Source: Niallia taxi
GTDB taxonomy: Bacteria > Bacillota > Bacilli > Bacillales > Cytobacillaceae
Length of the DNA stretch: 64,000 nucleotides
Direction: 5' to 3'
Assembly (NCBI RefSeq): GCF_032818155.1
Contig: NZ_CP102589.1
Span: 916,001 to 980,000 of the forward strand
Each line of letters opens with the position of its first letter. Positions within the stretch are counted from its first letter, which is position 1. Made by a program: the position numbers and the translations under genes. Below, piece after piece: positions 8,903 through 17,702 of the stretch. Under the pieces are notes generated by a model, which was not told the origin of the DNA, ran no database searches, and saw only the letters and a program-made list of their open reading frames with translations.

Positions 8903-10603
8903 TTAGATTCTAAAACGTTTTACAACTGTCATCAGCTCTTCAGCCATGCCAGCCAATACTTGTGCAGAAGCCTTAATTTCCTCCATAGAAGCCAATTGTT
9001 CCTCGGTCGATGAAGCAACCTCTTCTGTATTACTGCCGTTAACCTTTGATAAGGAAGCAATCTCATCAGCGGATGCTGAAACACCCTGCACATATGAGGC
9101 GATTTGCTGGATTGTTGCAGTAACCTCTTTAATTTTTGGTGTAACAGATTGTGTGCTGTTCAGAATTTCGCCAAATGTATCAGCTGTTTCTGTTGAAATT
9201 TTGACACCATTCTCTGCTTGTGATTTTGCTTCGTTTAACAAATTCACTGATTCGGCAGTATCCTTTTGAATACCGCTCAATAGTCTGGAGATATCCTTTG
9301 CAGAAACTTGGGACTGCTCCGCAAGCTTACGCACTTCGTCTGCAACAACAGCGAAGCCTTTGCCATTTTCGCCTGCTCTTGCAGCCTCTATAGCAGCATT
9401 CAAGGCAAGGAGGTTCGTTTGTTCAGCAATATTGCTAATAATATCAATGATAGACCCAATTTCCTTCGATCTTTCTGATAATGATGCAATGACAGTGTTG
9501 GAACGATTAACGGAATCAGAGATAGATTCCATTTGTGCCAAGCTGCTGCTAATAGAATTAGAGCCTTTTGCAGCATTATCTGAAGCAGTTTTAGAAAGCT
9601 CGGAAACAGCCTCCGTATCCTTTTCAATTTTCAGGATTCCATCAAGAATATTAAATAAAGAGCTTGAGTTATCATCTGTTTTCGACATAGTAATCTCTGT
9701 TCCGCTGGCAATCTGCTGTATAGAAGAAGTAATATTTTCTGCGGCCCGTGCAGATTGGTCTGCACTTGCATTTAGCTGTTCTGCAGATGAAGCAACATGG
9801 TCTGCATTGCTTGCGATTTTCGTTATCATGTCTTTTAAGCTGTCTTGCATTTGTGTAAATGATTCATTTAAATGATATATTTCATCTTTATTTTTAAGCT
9901 GCATTGGTTCAGTATTTAAATCACCATCTGCAACCTTTTGCATTTTAGATTTAAGCTTGCTGATTGGCCTTACAATAAACAGTGATTGGATAACACCAGC
10001 AGCAATGGCTATAACAGTTGCTGCAATACTGATAATCAGAATGAACAATGTACGAAGCTGTGAATCTTCTTGAGCCGCCGTCATTTTCGGTTCTAAAATT
10101 TCATTATTAAGCCATGTTATTAAGGAGGTTGTTCTATCTGTCAGGTTGTTTGAAATCGGTTCAAGTGCATCCAGTCCGTCCGCAACCGCAGCTGCCTTGT
10201 TTGTGGACGAGCTTGAAAGGCTGTTCATGCTGGAATTAGCCTTCTGAAAGTAATCAGCGTTTAGCTCCTCGATTTGATTCAGTCTATCCTTAGTTTCTTT
10301 AAGTGTTGCAAGCTTTTTACCCTGTTCAACAAGGTTCTTAATATTGCTGTTTGCGCCGTTAAGCTGACTTTTTAACTCGGGAGTTTCATAAAGCATAAAC
10401 CCTCTGTAGCTGGCTACCTGTGTTGCTGTATTTGTTTTGATTTGTTCACTGATTGAACGTAGCTCTTCAACGGTGTTTATAAGATAACCAAAGGATTCCT
10501 CCGTTTTCTTGGAGCTAGTGTAAGAGTAATAGGAAGCAATGCTGAAGATGAGCGAAACGATGATAAAGCTTCCGATAAGTTTTTGTCTAATGCTTATATT
10601 CAT
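8903..10603 (-). CDS. Methyl-accepting chemotaxis protein
   Basis: This is a 566-aa transmembrane chemoreceptor. It has a first membrane helix at about residues 8-28 and an extracytoplasmic ~160-residue four-helix-bundle-type sensor domain. A second membrane helix ([19 protein letters not shown]) is followed by a HAMP domain beginning [12 protein letters not shown]. The long cytoplasmic coiled coil carries the conserved signalling tip [19 protein letters not shown] and VRKLAEQS. The ligand is unknown. I start it at 10603 (MNISIRQ), where AGGGAGAAG precedes the ATG; the frame extends further upstream but has no transmembrane or MCP character there. An excellent sigma-D promoter lies 118 bases upstream, so it should be co-regulated with late flagellar genes. 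Confidence 0.93.
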   Translation of the reverse strand: MNISIRQKLIGSFIIVSLIFSIASYYSYTSSKKTEESFGYLINTVEELRSISEQIKTNTATQVASYRGFMLYETPELKSQLNGANSNIKNLVEQGKKLATLKETKDRLNQIEELNADYFQKANSSMNSLSSSSTNKAAAVADGLDALEPISNNLTDRTTSLITWLNNEILEPKMTAAQEDSQLRTLFILIISIAATVIAIAAGVIQSLFIVRPISKLKSKMQKVADGDLNTEPMQLKNKDEIYHLNESFTQMQDSLKDMITKIASNADHVASSAEQLNASADQSARAAENITSSIQQIASGTEITMSKTDDNSSSLFNILDGILKIEKDTEAVSELSKTASDNAAKGSNSISSSLAQMESISDSVNRSNTVIASLSERSKEIGSIIDIISNIAEQTNLLALNAAIEAARAGENGKGFAVVADEVRKLAEQSQVSAKDISRLLSGIQKDTAESVNLLNEAKSQAENGVKISTETADTFGEILNSTQSVTPKIKEVTATIQQIASYVQGVSASADEIASLSKVNGSNTEEVASSTEEQLASMEEIKASAQVLAGMAEELMTVVKRFRI

Positions 10604-10720
10604 AACCTGTTCTTCTCCCTTTAAAATATGAAATCTGGGAAATGATAACAATCTAACCATCTTTAAATAAATTGGAAATAGACCGTTAGACACTTGTTTC
10701 ATTTCTTTATTGTTCCTTCT

Positions 10721-10747
10721 ATATCGGCAGAATTTCTGGAATATTAA
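10721..10747 (-). promoter_or_regulatory. Sigma-D promoter of the chemoreceptor gene
   Basis: Read on the minus strand: TTAA, 15 bases, then a perfect GCCGATAT -10 element. The B. subtilis sigma-D consensus is TAAA-N15-GCCGATAT. It faces the chemoreceptor gene. Confidence 0.85.
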
Positions 10748-10854
10748 GCCTTTTTTTAATCGGAAAAAACAAAATATACAGAAGTATAATATAGAAGGAA
10801 TTTTTTTTTGACAGAAGGGGTATAGAAGAGCTATAGAGGGGGAGTGGGCTAAAA

Positions 10855-11364
10855 ATGGCAAGAGATGTTACATTGTATTATTTTGAACCAAGTGGCTTTA
10901 TTCCTAATAATCCAACATTCCCTGTTCTTCACTATAAGCAGGTATTCAAACATAATGAGCACAATATCGGCAAGATATTTCGCACTCATAATTGGCGTAA
11001 CAGCTGGGTGGATGGGGTTTTTTCCTATCATCACTATCATAGTGATTCGCATGAGACGCTTGGTATAATGAAGGGATCTGCATTGTTGCAGCTTGGCGGC
11101 GAGCATGGCAGCAAAGTGATTCTTAACGCTGGCGATGTGTTGGTAATCCCAGCAGGAACAGGGCATAAAAAGCTGTCTGGCACACCAGATTTGCAGGTGC
11201 TTGGAGCATATCCAAATGGACAGCATTATAATACGAAAAGGGATACGGAGGAAGACTTTCTTCATTCAACGGAAGAAATTATAAATGCCCCATTTCCTCT
11301 TAAGGACCCTGTATTTGGTGCGCGGGGACCATTAACAGAAATTTGGAAAATAAATCAGGAGTAA
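10855..11364 (+). CDS. Cupin-domain protein (YjlB-like)
   Basis: This is a 169-aa single-domain cupin. The metal-binding motif region reads [25 protein letters not shown], followed by [14 protein letters not shown], which supplies the last histidine of cupin motif 2. The rest matches the B. subtilis YjlB type from memory. Its reaction is unknown; cupins of this size are often small isomerases, dioxygenases or sensors. The ATG has GAGGGGGAG ten bases upstream. The gene is divergent from the chemoreceptor. A TTGACA near 10808 with TATAGA 18 bases later could be its promoter, but that would leave only a very short leader. Confidence 0.85.
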   Translation: MARDVTLYYFEPSGFIPNNPTFPVLHYKQVFKHNEHNIGKIFRTHNWRNSWVDGVFSYHHYHSDSHETLGIMKGSALLQLGGEHGSKVILNAGDVLVIPAGTGHKKLSGTPDLQVLGAYPNGQHYNTKRDTEEDFLHSTEEIINAPFPLKDPVFGARGPLTEIWKINQE

Positions 11365-11485
11365 ATACCTAATTAATAAAAGGGAAAACAGTTGTTTATA
11401 CCCCTGATTTCCCTTTACATAAATACATAATTTAGGTAATGTTAAGGTAGGCAAAAATATTATTCAAAGGTGGGAATCTGGCTAT

Positions 11486-13222
11486 ATGGTGTATCAAGAT
11501 ATAGTAGAAAAATGGGCTAGCTTTCAAGATTTAGAGTCAAACTTAAAAGCGCAATTACAAGAATTGCAAAAATCTGAAAAACAGCTCGAGGATAGCTTTT
11601 ACAAGCATCTAGAATTTGGCACTGGCGGTATGCGCGGTGAACTTGGACCGGGAATTAACCGTATGAACATTTATACAGTGCGCAAGGCTGCCCAAGGATT
11701 GGGGAAATACATACAAGAACAAGGCAAAGAGGCAATGGAGCGCGGTGTAGCAGTTGCTTATGACTCTCGCCACCAATCACCAGAATTTGCTTTAGAAGTT
11801 GCAAAAGTAGTGGGCAAGCTTGGTATCAAATCTTATGTATTCGAAGAGCTTCGTCCAACCCCTGAGTTATCATATGCAGTGCGTCACCTCAATACATTTG
11901 CTGGTGTTGTTATCACTGCAAGCCATAATCCGCCTGAATATAATGGCTTTAAAGCATATGGAGAAGACGGGGGACAACTTCCTCCAGAAGCTGCAGATGT
12001 TATCATTAAATATGTGAACGCAGTAGAAAATGAGCTTACGATTGAAGTGCTTGAAGAAAAAGAGCTTTTAGATCAAGGCTTATTGACATATATAGGCGCA
12101 GACGTTGATGCAGCGTATGTGGAGCAATTGAAGACAATTCAGCTTAATAAGCTTCCAGAAGCTGAAGACTTAAAAATCGTCTTTACTCCATTACACGGTA
12201 CGGCTAACAAACCAGTGCGTGCAGGACTGCAAGCGTTTGGTTTCGGCAATGTAACAGTTGTTAAAGAGCAAGAGCTGCCAGATGCTAACTTCTCAACAGT
12301 AAAGTCACCAAACCCGGAAGAGCATGCTGCATTTGAGATTGCTATCCGTTACGGAAAAGAAATCGATGCAGATATCCTTTTAGGAACAGATCCAGATGCA
12401 GACCGTCTTGGTGTTGCAGTGAAGGACTTGAATGGTGAGTATACGGTTCTTACAGGTAACCAGTTAGGAGCATTGATGCTGGAATACTTGCTTTCTGAGA
12501 AAAAAGCAAAAGGTATTCTTCCTGAAAATGGTATTGTTATCAAAACAATCGTAACATCTGAAATCGGCAGAACGATTGCAGAAGCTTACGGTATCCCGAC
12601 ACTTGACACATTGACTGGCTTTAAATTCATTGGAGAAAAAATCAAAGAATTTGAACAAACAAACCAGCATACTTTCCTATTCGGTTATGAGGAGAGCTAT
12701 GGTTACTTGATCGGTGACTTTGTACGTGATAAAGATGCAGTCCAATCTGCTATTTTCGCGGCAGAGGTTGCAGCTTACTATAAAGCAAAAGGCATGACAA
12801 TGTTTGAAGGCTTACTTGAAGTATTTGGTAAGTACGGCTTCTATCAAGAAGGACTTGAATCGTTAACACTTAAAGGTAAAGATGGTGCGGAACAAATTTC
12901 CTACATCATGGATACCTTCCGTCAAGATCCTATATCTGAAGTGAAAGGATTGCAAGTAGTTGCAATCGAAGATTATCAGACAAGCAAAAGAACAGAAAGC
13001 GTGAAGGAAATATTAATCGACCTTCCGAAATCTAATGTTATCAAGTACTATTTGGAAGATGGTTCTTGGTTCTGCCTACGTCCATCAGGAACAGAGCCAA
13101 AAGCTAAATTCTATTTCAGTGTTACTAGCCCATCTCTTGAAGAGAGCCAAGCGAAATTAGCTGAGCTGAAAGCTGGCGTGATGGATAAGGTACAAGCGGT
13201 TATCGCATCATACGAGCAATAA
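11486..13222 (+). CDS. pgcA: Alpha-phosphoglucomutase
   Basis: This 578-aa enzyme interconverts glucose-6-phosphate and glucose-1-phosphate, the first committed step toward UDP-glucose for teichoic acid glucosylation and glycolipid anchors. The phosphoserine loop [15 protein letters not shown] places the catalytic Ser at residue 146. The metal loop DPDADR is at 302-307, the sugar-binding GYEESYGYL motif follows, and the phosphate-binding [12 protein letters not shown] is near the C-terminus. Length and sequence fit B. subtilis PgcA (YhxB). The start is the ATG after AAAGGTGGG. It stands alone with a strong terminator, but works with the two GtaB enzymes encoded downstream in this window. Confidence 0.94.
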   Translation: MVYQDIVEKWASFQDLESNLKAQLQELQKSEKQLEDSFYKHLEFGTGGMRGELGPGINRMNIYTVRKAAQGLGKYIQEQGKEAMERGVAVAYDSRHQSPEFALEVAKVVGKLGIKSYVFEELRPTPELSYAVRHLNTFAGVVITASHNPPEYNGFKAYGEDGGQLPPEAADVIIKYVNAVENELTIEVLEEKELLDQGLLTYIGADVDAAYVEQLKTIQLNKLPEAEDLKIVFTPLHGTANKPVRAGLQAFGFGNVTVVKEQELPDANFSTVKSPNPEEHAAFEIAIRYGKEIDADILLGTDPDADRLGVAVKDLNGEYTVLTGNQLGALMLEYLLSEKKAKGILPENGIVIKTIVTSEIGRTIAEAYGIPTLDTLTGFKFIGEKIKEFEQTNQHTFLFGYEESYGYLIGDFVRDKDAVQSAIFAAEVAAYYKAKGMTMFEGLLEVFGKYGFYQEGLESLTLKGKDGAEQISYIMDTFRQDPISEVKGLQVVAIEDYQTSKRTESVKEILIDLPKSNVIKYYLEDGSWFCLRPSGTEPKAKFYFSVTSPSLEESQAKLAELKAGVMDKVQAVIASYEQ

Positions 13223-13225
13223 GAA

Positions 13226-13266
13226 GAAGCGGATAAAGCCCACAGGCTTTATCCGCTTTTTTTTGT
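13226..13266 (+). terminator. Rho-independent terminator of pgcA
   Basis: AAGCGGATAAAGCC-caca-GGCTTTATCCGCTT perfect stem followed by a run of eight or more T. Confidence 0.95.
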
Positions 13267-13348
13267 AAAAAAGTAGATTGTTGATAGCTGAGATTTGCCT
13301 GTTATTACCCTTCCAAATTTAAATAATCTATAAAAGAAACATGAGTTT

Positions 13349-13399
13349 TCAATTAGCTAACTTTTGCGTTGTTTATGATTGACGATTTCTCAATTAGCT
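13349..13399 (+). repeat. Direct repeat upstream of ssbB
   Basis: TCAATTAGCT occurs at 13349-13358 and again at 13390-13399, 41 bases apart (about four helical turns), in the ssbB promoter region. It could be an operator, or could be chance in AT-rich DNA. Confidence 0.4.
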
Positions 13400-13444
13400 C
13401 CTTATTTAGTATGATGAGTTTGCTAGGAAGAAAGGGGTGATCCA

Positions 13445-13792
13445 TTGGTAAATCAAGTGACATTAGTTGGAAGATTGACTCGTGATCCTGAATTAAAGCT
13501 GACTCAAGCAGGTACTTCTGTCACTAATATTACGCTTGCAGTTAAGCGGAGCTACAGAAATCAAGCAGGTGAGTATGAAGCAGATTTTATTTCATGCATC
13601 TTCTGGAACAAGGCAGCAGAACATATTGTACATTATTGTCATAAGGGTTTGTTAATTGCCATTATCGGCAGTATCCAGACAAGGAATTATGAAAATCAAG
13701 AAGGAAAAAGAATTTATGTAACGGAAGTCGCTGCTGAATACTTTCGGTTTTTAGAGCCGAAAAGGGAAGAAGAACAGCTCATTACCATTTAA
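13445..13792 (+). CDS. ssbB: Single-stranded DNA-binding protein, SsbB type
   Basis: This 115-aa OB-fold protein lacks the long acidic tail of the housekeeping SsbA, which is the SsbB form. SsbB protects incoming single strands during transformation and is under ComK control in B. subtilis. Family residues include NQVTLVGRLTRDPELK, the aromatic and basic DNA-contact positions in AVKRSYRN and FISCIFWNKAAEHI, and GSIQTRNYENQEGKRIYVTEVAAE. The start is TTG with AAAGGGGTGATCC upstream. It is followed 31 bases later by a 54-aa ORF with a strong ribosome binding site. A possible half ComK box (AAAC-N5-TTTT at 13337-13349) and a 10-bp direct repeat lie upstream. Confidence 0.92.
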   Translation: MVNQVTLVGRLTRDPELKLTQAGTSVTNITLAVKRSYRNQAGEYEADFISCIFWNKAAEHIVHYCHKGLLIAIIGSIQTRNYENQEGKRIYVTEVAAEYFRFLEPKREEEQLITI

Positions 13793-13823
13793 ATTTACTA
13801 AGATTAAAGTAGGAGGTGGCAAA

Positions 13824-13988
13824 ATGAAGGGCAGTAGTGACAACATGTCTGATTTGCTTTCAGCTCTAATATCGATGCAAGCAAAAAATATTAAGCAAAT
13901 GGAACAGCAAAATGTTCGTATTCGGCAATTAGAATTTATAATTCAAGAAGAATTCTCCAGAACGCAACGCTCCGTGCCAACACTCTAA
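13824..13988 (+). CDS. Small protein of unknown function downstream of ssbB
   Basis: This 54-aa ORF begins with ATG, and a near-perfect AGGAGGTGG lies six bases upstream. The product starts MKGSSDNMSDLLSALIS and continues as a Gln/Lys/Glu-rich amphipathic helix (KNIKQMEQQNVRIRQLEFII) that could form a coiled coil. It then ends in a basic Ser/Arg tail. There is no signal peptide or membrane segment. It follows ssbB by 31 bases with no terminator between them, so it is probably co-transcribed and could be part of the competence regulon. I do not recognise the family. Support is the ribosome binding site, the codon pattern and the operon position. Confidence 0.6.
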   Translation: MKGSSDNMSDLLSALISMQAKNIKQMEQQNVRIRQLEFIIQEEFSRTQRSVPTL

Positions 13989-14294
13989 ATTAACTCTTTC
14001 CCAATTTAAGAAAAACAAACTATTTCCTCGTTACAAAAATCTACGGAAAACATAGTCACTTTCTATAGAGAATCAATCCAATTCCCCATATTCTCCTCAC
14101 ACTTAAAGCGTCCTGCAAGACGCTTTTTCTATTATATAAATATAATGCTATTTTTAGATTTATTCCTTTATTCTTAATTATAAAAATCTTTAATTGATAT
14201 GGGAGAGAGTTATATGGTAGATTAGTATGGCTGGTATTTAGCAGTGCAAATTATATATGTAAATAGTATTTTATTTTGACAGGAGGGGTTTCTT
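13989..14294 (+). other. Non-coding spacer before the ABC permease pair
   Basis: AT-rich spacer with no credible ORF. Apart from the terminator at 14104-14130 it holds only the AGGAGGGG ribosome binding site of the next gene. Confidence 0.5.
14104..14130 (+). terminator. Rho-independent terminator of the ssbB transcript
   Basis: AAAGCGTC-ctgcaa-GACGC stem followed by TTTTTCT. Confidence 0.85.
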
Positions 14295-15176
14295 TTGAGG
14301 ATGCTTAAGGGTCCTTTCATCCATTTGCTCAGCTTCTTCTTCTTGCTTTGCTTGGCTGCGTTTCCTCTTGTTTTGTCTAGTGCAGAGGATGGAAATATTT
14401 TATTTAATTTCTTAGGCATGTTTGCCATTATAAAAACATTTATTACTGGGCTTTTTACAGGAGATGCTTATTATTTTATTCAGGGAGATCGGACTGTTTT
14501 TATATTTTCGGTGATAGGAGATAGTTTTGCTTCATCCTTTTATTACTTAATTATGGCAGGTGTAGTAGTGCTCACCCTTACCTTTCTGTTTGGAATTTGG
14601 TTTTGGAAGTTGAACGAGCGGTTTTTTGGTAAAATAATCAGCCTGTTGGGGATATTGCCCGATTTTATTCTGATATTGCTGCTGCAGCTTCTTGTTACGA
14701 TAGTATATAAGAGCTTTGGAATTAAGCTTGCGAAGGTTGCTTCCTTTGATTCTGATAATATGGCTGTATTGCTGCCAGTTATCACATTAATAATAATTCC
14801 ACTATTGTATGCAGTAAAAGCACTAAATGAAAAAACAAAGGATGTGCTGACACAGGATTATATCCTGACAGCGATTGCGAAGGGAATTAAGAAAAAGGAC
14901 ATTTATCTTTATCATGTAACAACAAATGTTACTCCATATTTAAAAGCAGATATGCATAAAGTGTTAGCAATCATGATCAGCAACCTGTTCATTGTGGAAT
15001 ATTTATTTAATTTGAACGGTATTACCGCTCTTTTCTTTCAGACACAAGCTTATTTTGGGTATCAATATAATTTGGTCATATTCTGTCTGGTTGCATTATT
15101 CCTTCTATATGGAGCAGTATTTTTATTATTGTACATGCTGATTATTCTGATAGAAAGGATCTTGAAATATGATTAA
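14295..15176 (+). CDS. ABC transporter permease, oligopeptide/dipeptide DppB-like
   Basis: This is a 293-aa polytopic membrane protein with about six membrane segments and the binding-protein-dependent permease pattern. An EAA-like loop is visible around residues 195-240 (YILTAIAKGIKKKDIYLYHV..., then MHKVLAIMISNLFIVEYLF). It resembles the first permease of peptide or nickel importers but is divergent. The start is TTG at 14295, six bases after AGGAGGGG; the next ATG at 14301 is slightly far from that site. It overlaps the next permease gene by eight bases, so they are translationally coupled. No ATPase or solute-binding protein gene is adjacent, so the substrate is unknown. Confidence 0.83.
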   Translation: MRMLKGPFIHLLSFFFLLCLAAFPLVLSSAEDGNILFNFLGMFAIIKTFITGLFTGDAYYFIQGDRTVFIFSVIGDSFASSFYYLIMAGVVVLTLTFLFGIWFWKLNERFFGKIISLLGILPDFILILLLQLLVTIVYKSFGIKLAKVASFDSDNMAVLLPVITLIIIPLLYAVKALNEKTKDVLTQDYILTAIAKGIKKKDIYLYHVTTNVTPYLKADMHKVLAIMISNLFIVEYLFNLNGITALFFQTQAYFGYQYNLVIFCLVALFLLYGAVFLLLYMLIILIERILKYD

Positions 15177-16089
15177 GTGGAATATACAGCTTGTTTCAGG
15201 AATTATTTTATTAGCCTTTTTTGTACTGATAGGACTTTTTGGTTCATACATTGCGCCATATCCTCCAGATTATAAGATGAAGGTTGGCTATATGGAGACT
15301 GATAATGGAACAGAATTTGTGGCACCGCCATTAGCGCCATCTAAGGAATTCCTGTTGGGAACAGACAAATGGGGAAAGGATATTCTCTCCCTTATTCTTC
15401 ATGGTGCGAAATATACTGTATTTACAGTTTTAATCGTTGCAGCAGTCAGGCTACTAGCAGGAGGAATTGCTGGTGTCTTCGGCGGTTTGACAGCAAGCGG
15501 CAAAAAAAGAGGGAAGCAGGGGCGGATTACATTATTGACGAGCATACCACCGGTTATTCTTATCTACTTTATTATGCTTGGAATTAATATTAATCCAAGC
15601 CTGTCATCCTTTGCGCTCATTTTTATTCAAGGAGTGCTGATGGCCGCACTTGGTGTGCCTGGTGTATATAATGTTGTTTATTCTAAAACGGCGGAAATAA
15701 AAGAAAATCTATATATTATGGCCTCCGTAACCCTTGGCGGGAATAAAAGTCATCTTTTGAAAAAGCATATTTGGCCAATTCTTAAAGGTGATTTTATTAT
15801 TTTGTATTTAAATGAAACGATTCAAGTGCTTCATTTAATGGGGCAATTGGCGATATTTAACTTGTTTTTCGGAGGAACGGAATTCCAGCCAGACTTCTCT
15901 ATCTATCTGTCTATGACAAATGAATGGTCTGGATTAATTGGACAGTCACGCTCATTCCTGTCTTATTCTCAATGGATTCTTATCTATCCTCTTATAGCTT
16001 TTATTCTGTTTTTACTTTCTTTTTATCTTATTTCGCAAGGCTTAAGTCAACAAAGCAGAAAAAGCCATCGGAAAAATACTTATATTTAA
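15169..16089 (+). CDS. ABC transporter permease, oligopeptide/dipeptide DppC-like
   Basis: This is a 306-aa partner permease. Typical DppC/OppC N-terminal features are visible: one membrane helix, then GSYIAPYPPDYK and the LLGTDKWGKDILSLILHGAKYTVF stretch (compare 'LGTDxxGRDvlSrliyGaR'). The EAA loop lies near YIMASVTLGGNKSHLLKKHIWPIL. About five or six membrane spans follow. It overlaps the upstream permease by eight bases (ATGATTAAG runs across the previous TAA). The pair must borrow an ATPase encoded elsewhere or act in a non-transport role. The glucose-1-phosphate uridylyltransferase gene starts 72 bases later with no clear terminator between, so read-through is possible. Confidence 0.84.
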   Translation: MIKWNIQLVSGIILLAFFVLIGLFGSYIAPYPPDYKMKVGYMETDNGTEFVAPPLAPSKEFLLGTDKWGKDILSLILHGAKYTVFTVLIVAAVRLLAGGIAGVFGGLTASGKKRGKQGRITLLTSIPPVILIYFIMLGININPSLSSFALIFIQGVLMAALGVPGVYNVVYSKTAEIKENLYIMASVTLGGNKSHLLKKHIWPILKGDFIILYLNETIQVLHLMGQLAIFNLFFGGTEFQPDFSIYLSMTNEWSGLIGQSRSFLSYSQWILIYPLIAFILFLLSFYLISQGLSQQSRKSHRKNTYI

Positions 16090-16161
16090 TAGTGTTGGTG
16101 ATAGTTTATCCTGACGAAAACAAGGGAAAAGACTCCTATAATTATTAGGAGGGAATACACC

Positions 16162-17070
16162 ATGAAAAAAGTTAGGAAGGCTATCATACCAGCAGCAGGA
16201 CTTGGAACTAGATTTCTGCCTGCAACAAAAGCAATGCCAAAGGAAATGCTGCCAATCGTTGATAAGCCAACAATTCAGTACATAGTTGAAGAAGCAGTCG
16301 CTTCCGGAATTGAGGACATTATTATTGTTACTGGAAAGGGAAAAAGATCGATTGAGGATCATTTTGACAGTGCCAATGATTTGGAATGGAATCTTGAAGC
16401 GAAGGGTAAGGAGGATTTGCTGAATAAAGTCCGATTTGCCTCGAATTTAGCTGACATTCACTATATTCGCCAAAAGGAGCCCAAAGGACTAGGACATGCT
16501 GTTTGGTGTGCAAGAAACTTCATCGGTGATGAGCCATTTGCTGTACTGCTAGGAGATGATATTGTCCAAAGTGGTATCCCATGCTTAAAACAGCTCATTA
16601 ATGAATTCGAGGAAACACAATCATCCATTATTGGTGTTCAGCAAGTTCCAAAAGAGGTAACAGACAGGTACGGTATTGTTGATCCTGGAGAAAATAAGGG
16701 CAGAAGATATCAAGTGAAAAACTTTGTGGAAAAACCTGAAAAAGGAACGGCACCCTCCAATTTAGCTATTCTTGGCAGATATATACTAACACCGGAAATT
16801 TTCATGTTCTTGGAAAAACAACAGACAGGTGCGGGCGGTGAAATTCAATTAACAGATGCCATTCAGCAGCTGAACCAAATTCAACGTGTGTTTGCATATG
16901 ATTTTGAGGGTGAGCGATATGATGTCGGAGAAAAGCTAGGATTTGTAAAAACAACAATTGACTTTGCTTTGCAAAATGAGGAAATAAAAGATGAAGTGTT
17001 TAAGTTTCTGCATGATAGAATTTCGAAGATGAAGGATGAAAAAAGAATAGATGTGGAGCAGTATGGATAA
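16162..17070 (+). CDS. gtaB: UTP-glucose-1-phosphate uridylyltransferase (first copy)
   Basis: This 302-aa enzyme makes UDP-glucose from UTP and glucose-1-phosphate, supplying teichoic acid glucosylation and membrane glycolipids. The nucleotide-binding start [51 protein letters not shown]-type metal site (VLLGDDIV) and [15 protein letters not shown] are family hallmarks. The ATG follows TAGGAGGG. The first ~60 residues are almost identical to a second copy at 24118, while the middle part (around residues 120-180) differs, so the duplication is not brand new. A hairpin terminator follows. PgcA, encoded upstream, provides its substrate. Confidence 0.94.
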   Translation: MKKVRKAIIPAAGLGTRFLPATKAMPKEMLPIVDKPTIQYIVEEAVASGIEDIIIVTGKGKRSIEDHFDSANDLEWNLEAKGKEDLLNKVRFASNLADIHYIRQKEPKGLGHAVWCARNFIGDEPFAVLLGDDIVQSGIPCLKQLINEFEETQSSIIGVQQVPKEVTDRYGIVDPGENKGRRYQVKNFVEKPEKGTAPSNLAILGRYILTPEIFMFLEKQQTGAGGEIQLTDAIQQLNQIQRVFAYDFEGERYDVGEKLGFVKTTIDFALQNEEIKDEVFKFLHDRISKMKDEKRIDVEQYG

Positions 17071-17090
17071 AAAGCACAGAAACGTTTTAC

Positions 17091-17130
17091 AGGGCAAACA
17101 TTTCAAATCTGAAGTGTTTGTCTTATTTTA
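17091..17130 (+). terminator. Rho-independent terminator of the first gtaB
   Basis: GGCAAACATTTCA-aatc-TGAAGTGTTTGTC stem followed by a T-rich tail. Confidence 0.82.
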
Positions 17131-17205
17131 CATAAACTGTGCTATGAATTTCACATATATCCATTAAAAATGTTTTTAAAAGAATTTTCAGAAAGTTAGG
17201 TTAAG

Positions 17206-17361
17206 CTATTTATCTGATTGTTTTTTATCTGAAAGAAATGAACTTACTTGTTTACTTGTAAGGCCTAAACGCTTTGCCTCAAGCACCAATTCTAACCATT
17301 CACTATCTAGTTCTGCTGGATCTCCAGTTTCTAGTTCTTTTACTGGTAACAAATTTAACAC
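17206..17361 (-). CDS. SinI-family small anti-repressor
   Basis: This 51-aa ORF was found by reading the minus strand. The core LDSEWLELVLEAKRLGLTSKQ, then VSSFLS, matches the SinI dimerisation domain (B. subtilis SinI has LDQEWVELMVEAKEANISPEEIRKYL). SinI binds the repressor SinR and relieves repression of matrix genes, shifting cells from motility to biofilm. The start is GTG at 17361 with AGGAGG eleven bases upstream. A cyclic-di-GMP-I riboswitch directly precedes it, and a short stem (CCTTAT/ATAAGG) overlaps the ribosome binding site. No SinR-like gene is next to it, so the partner must be encoded elsewhere or the protein acts on another helix-turn-helix regulator. Confidence 0.82.
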   Translation of the reverse strand: MLNLLPVKELETGDPAELDSEWLELVLEAKRLGLTSKQVSSFLSDKKQSDK

Positions 17362-17390
17362 CGTAATAAAAACCTCCTTATATTCTCATA
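17362..17390 (-). promoter_or_regulatory. Putative expression platform: ribosome-binding-site sequestering stem
   Basis: Read on the minus strand, directly after the aptamer: CCTTAT-gagaat-ATAAGG, with the second arm running into AGGAGG of the SinI-like gene. The first arm overlaps the end of the aptamer, so ligand binding and stem formation could be coupled. No T-run is present, which favours control of translation over termination. Confidence 0.55.
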
Positions 17391-17478
17391 AGGTGACCCA
17401 GCCATCATAGCAGTAGAGCTGCCTTAGATCTGTAGCTTTGCGTCCCACTCTTTCAAATGGTTTGCCTTTATCTTGGAT
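17389..17478 (-). ncRNA. Cyclic-di-GMP-I (GEMM-I) riboswitch
   Basis: Read on the minus strand, the element has GGCAAACC, a GAAA tetraloop closing a short stem (ACCATTTGAAAGAGTGG), then the highly conserved GGGACGCAAAGC. This is followed by CTAAGG, a second hairpin (GCAG/CTGC), TATGATGGC and finally TGGGTCACC. Order and spacing match the GEMM-I aptamer, including the tetraloop, its receptor region and the conserved GACGCAAAGC core where c-di-GMP stacks. It lies immediately upstream of the SinI-like gene, so c-di-GMP should control that gene's expression. Direction of control (on or off) cannot be settled by eye. Confidence 0.92.
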
Positions 17479-17638
17479 AATTTGTTTTGCTCGTTTCTCT
17501 TACTACAAGTTGAAAAGTCTTTTAAAAACATATATCTATTTTACCACTTTTTGTTCACAATTTAAAAGTCTTTAGCAGTGTAAAGTTTCGACAAATTCCA
17601 ACAATATCAAGCTTCTAATGAAAGAAACTAGACGATAA

Positions 17639-17667
17639 TTGTAACATTAGCTAATTTTCTATATAAT
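17639..17667 (+). promoter_or_regulatory. Sigma-A promoter of tagA
   Basis: TTGTAA, 17 bases, then TATAAT, ending 35 bases before the tagA start. Confidence 0.75.
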
Positions 17668-17702
17668 GAAGCTACATTATGCAAGGCAGGAGACTGTAAC
17701 AG

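Noticed and set aside
8946-9875. Plus-strand ORFs of 107 and 171 codons
   Set aside because: They lie antisense to the conserved signalling domain of the chemoreceptor and lack ribosome binding sites; the long frames result from the codon pattern of the MCP coiled coil.
10808-10837. TTGACA-N18-TATAGA promoter for the cupin gene
   Set aside because: The -10 would overlap the ribosome binding site, leaving almost no leader; kept only as a remark in the cupin entry.
10849-11265. Minus-strand ORF of 138 codons
   Set aside because: Antisense to the cupin gene, no ribosome binding site, composition rich in Cys/His/Trp typical of shadow frames.
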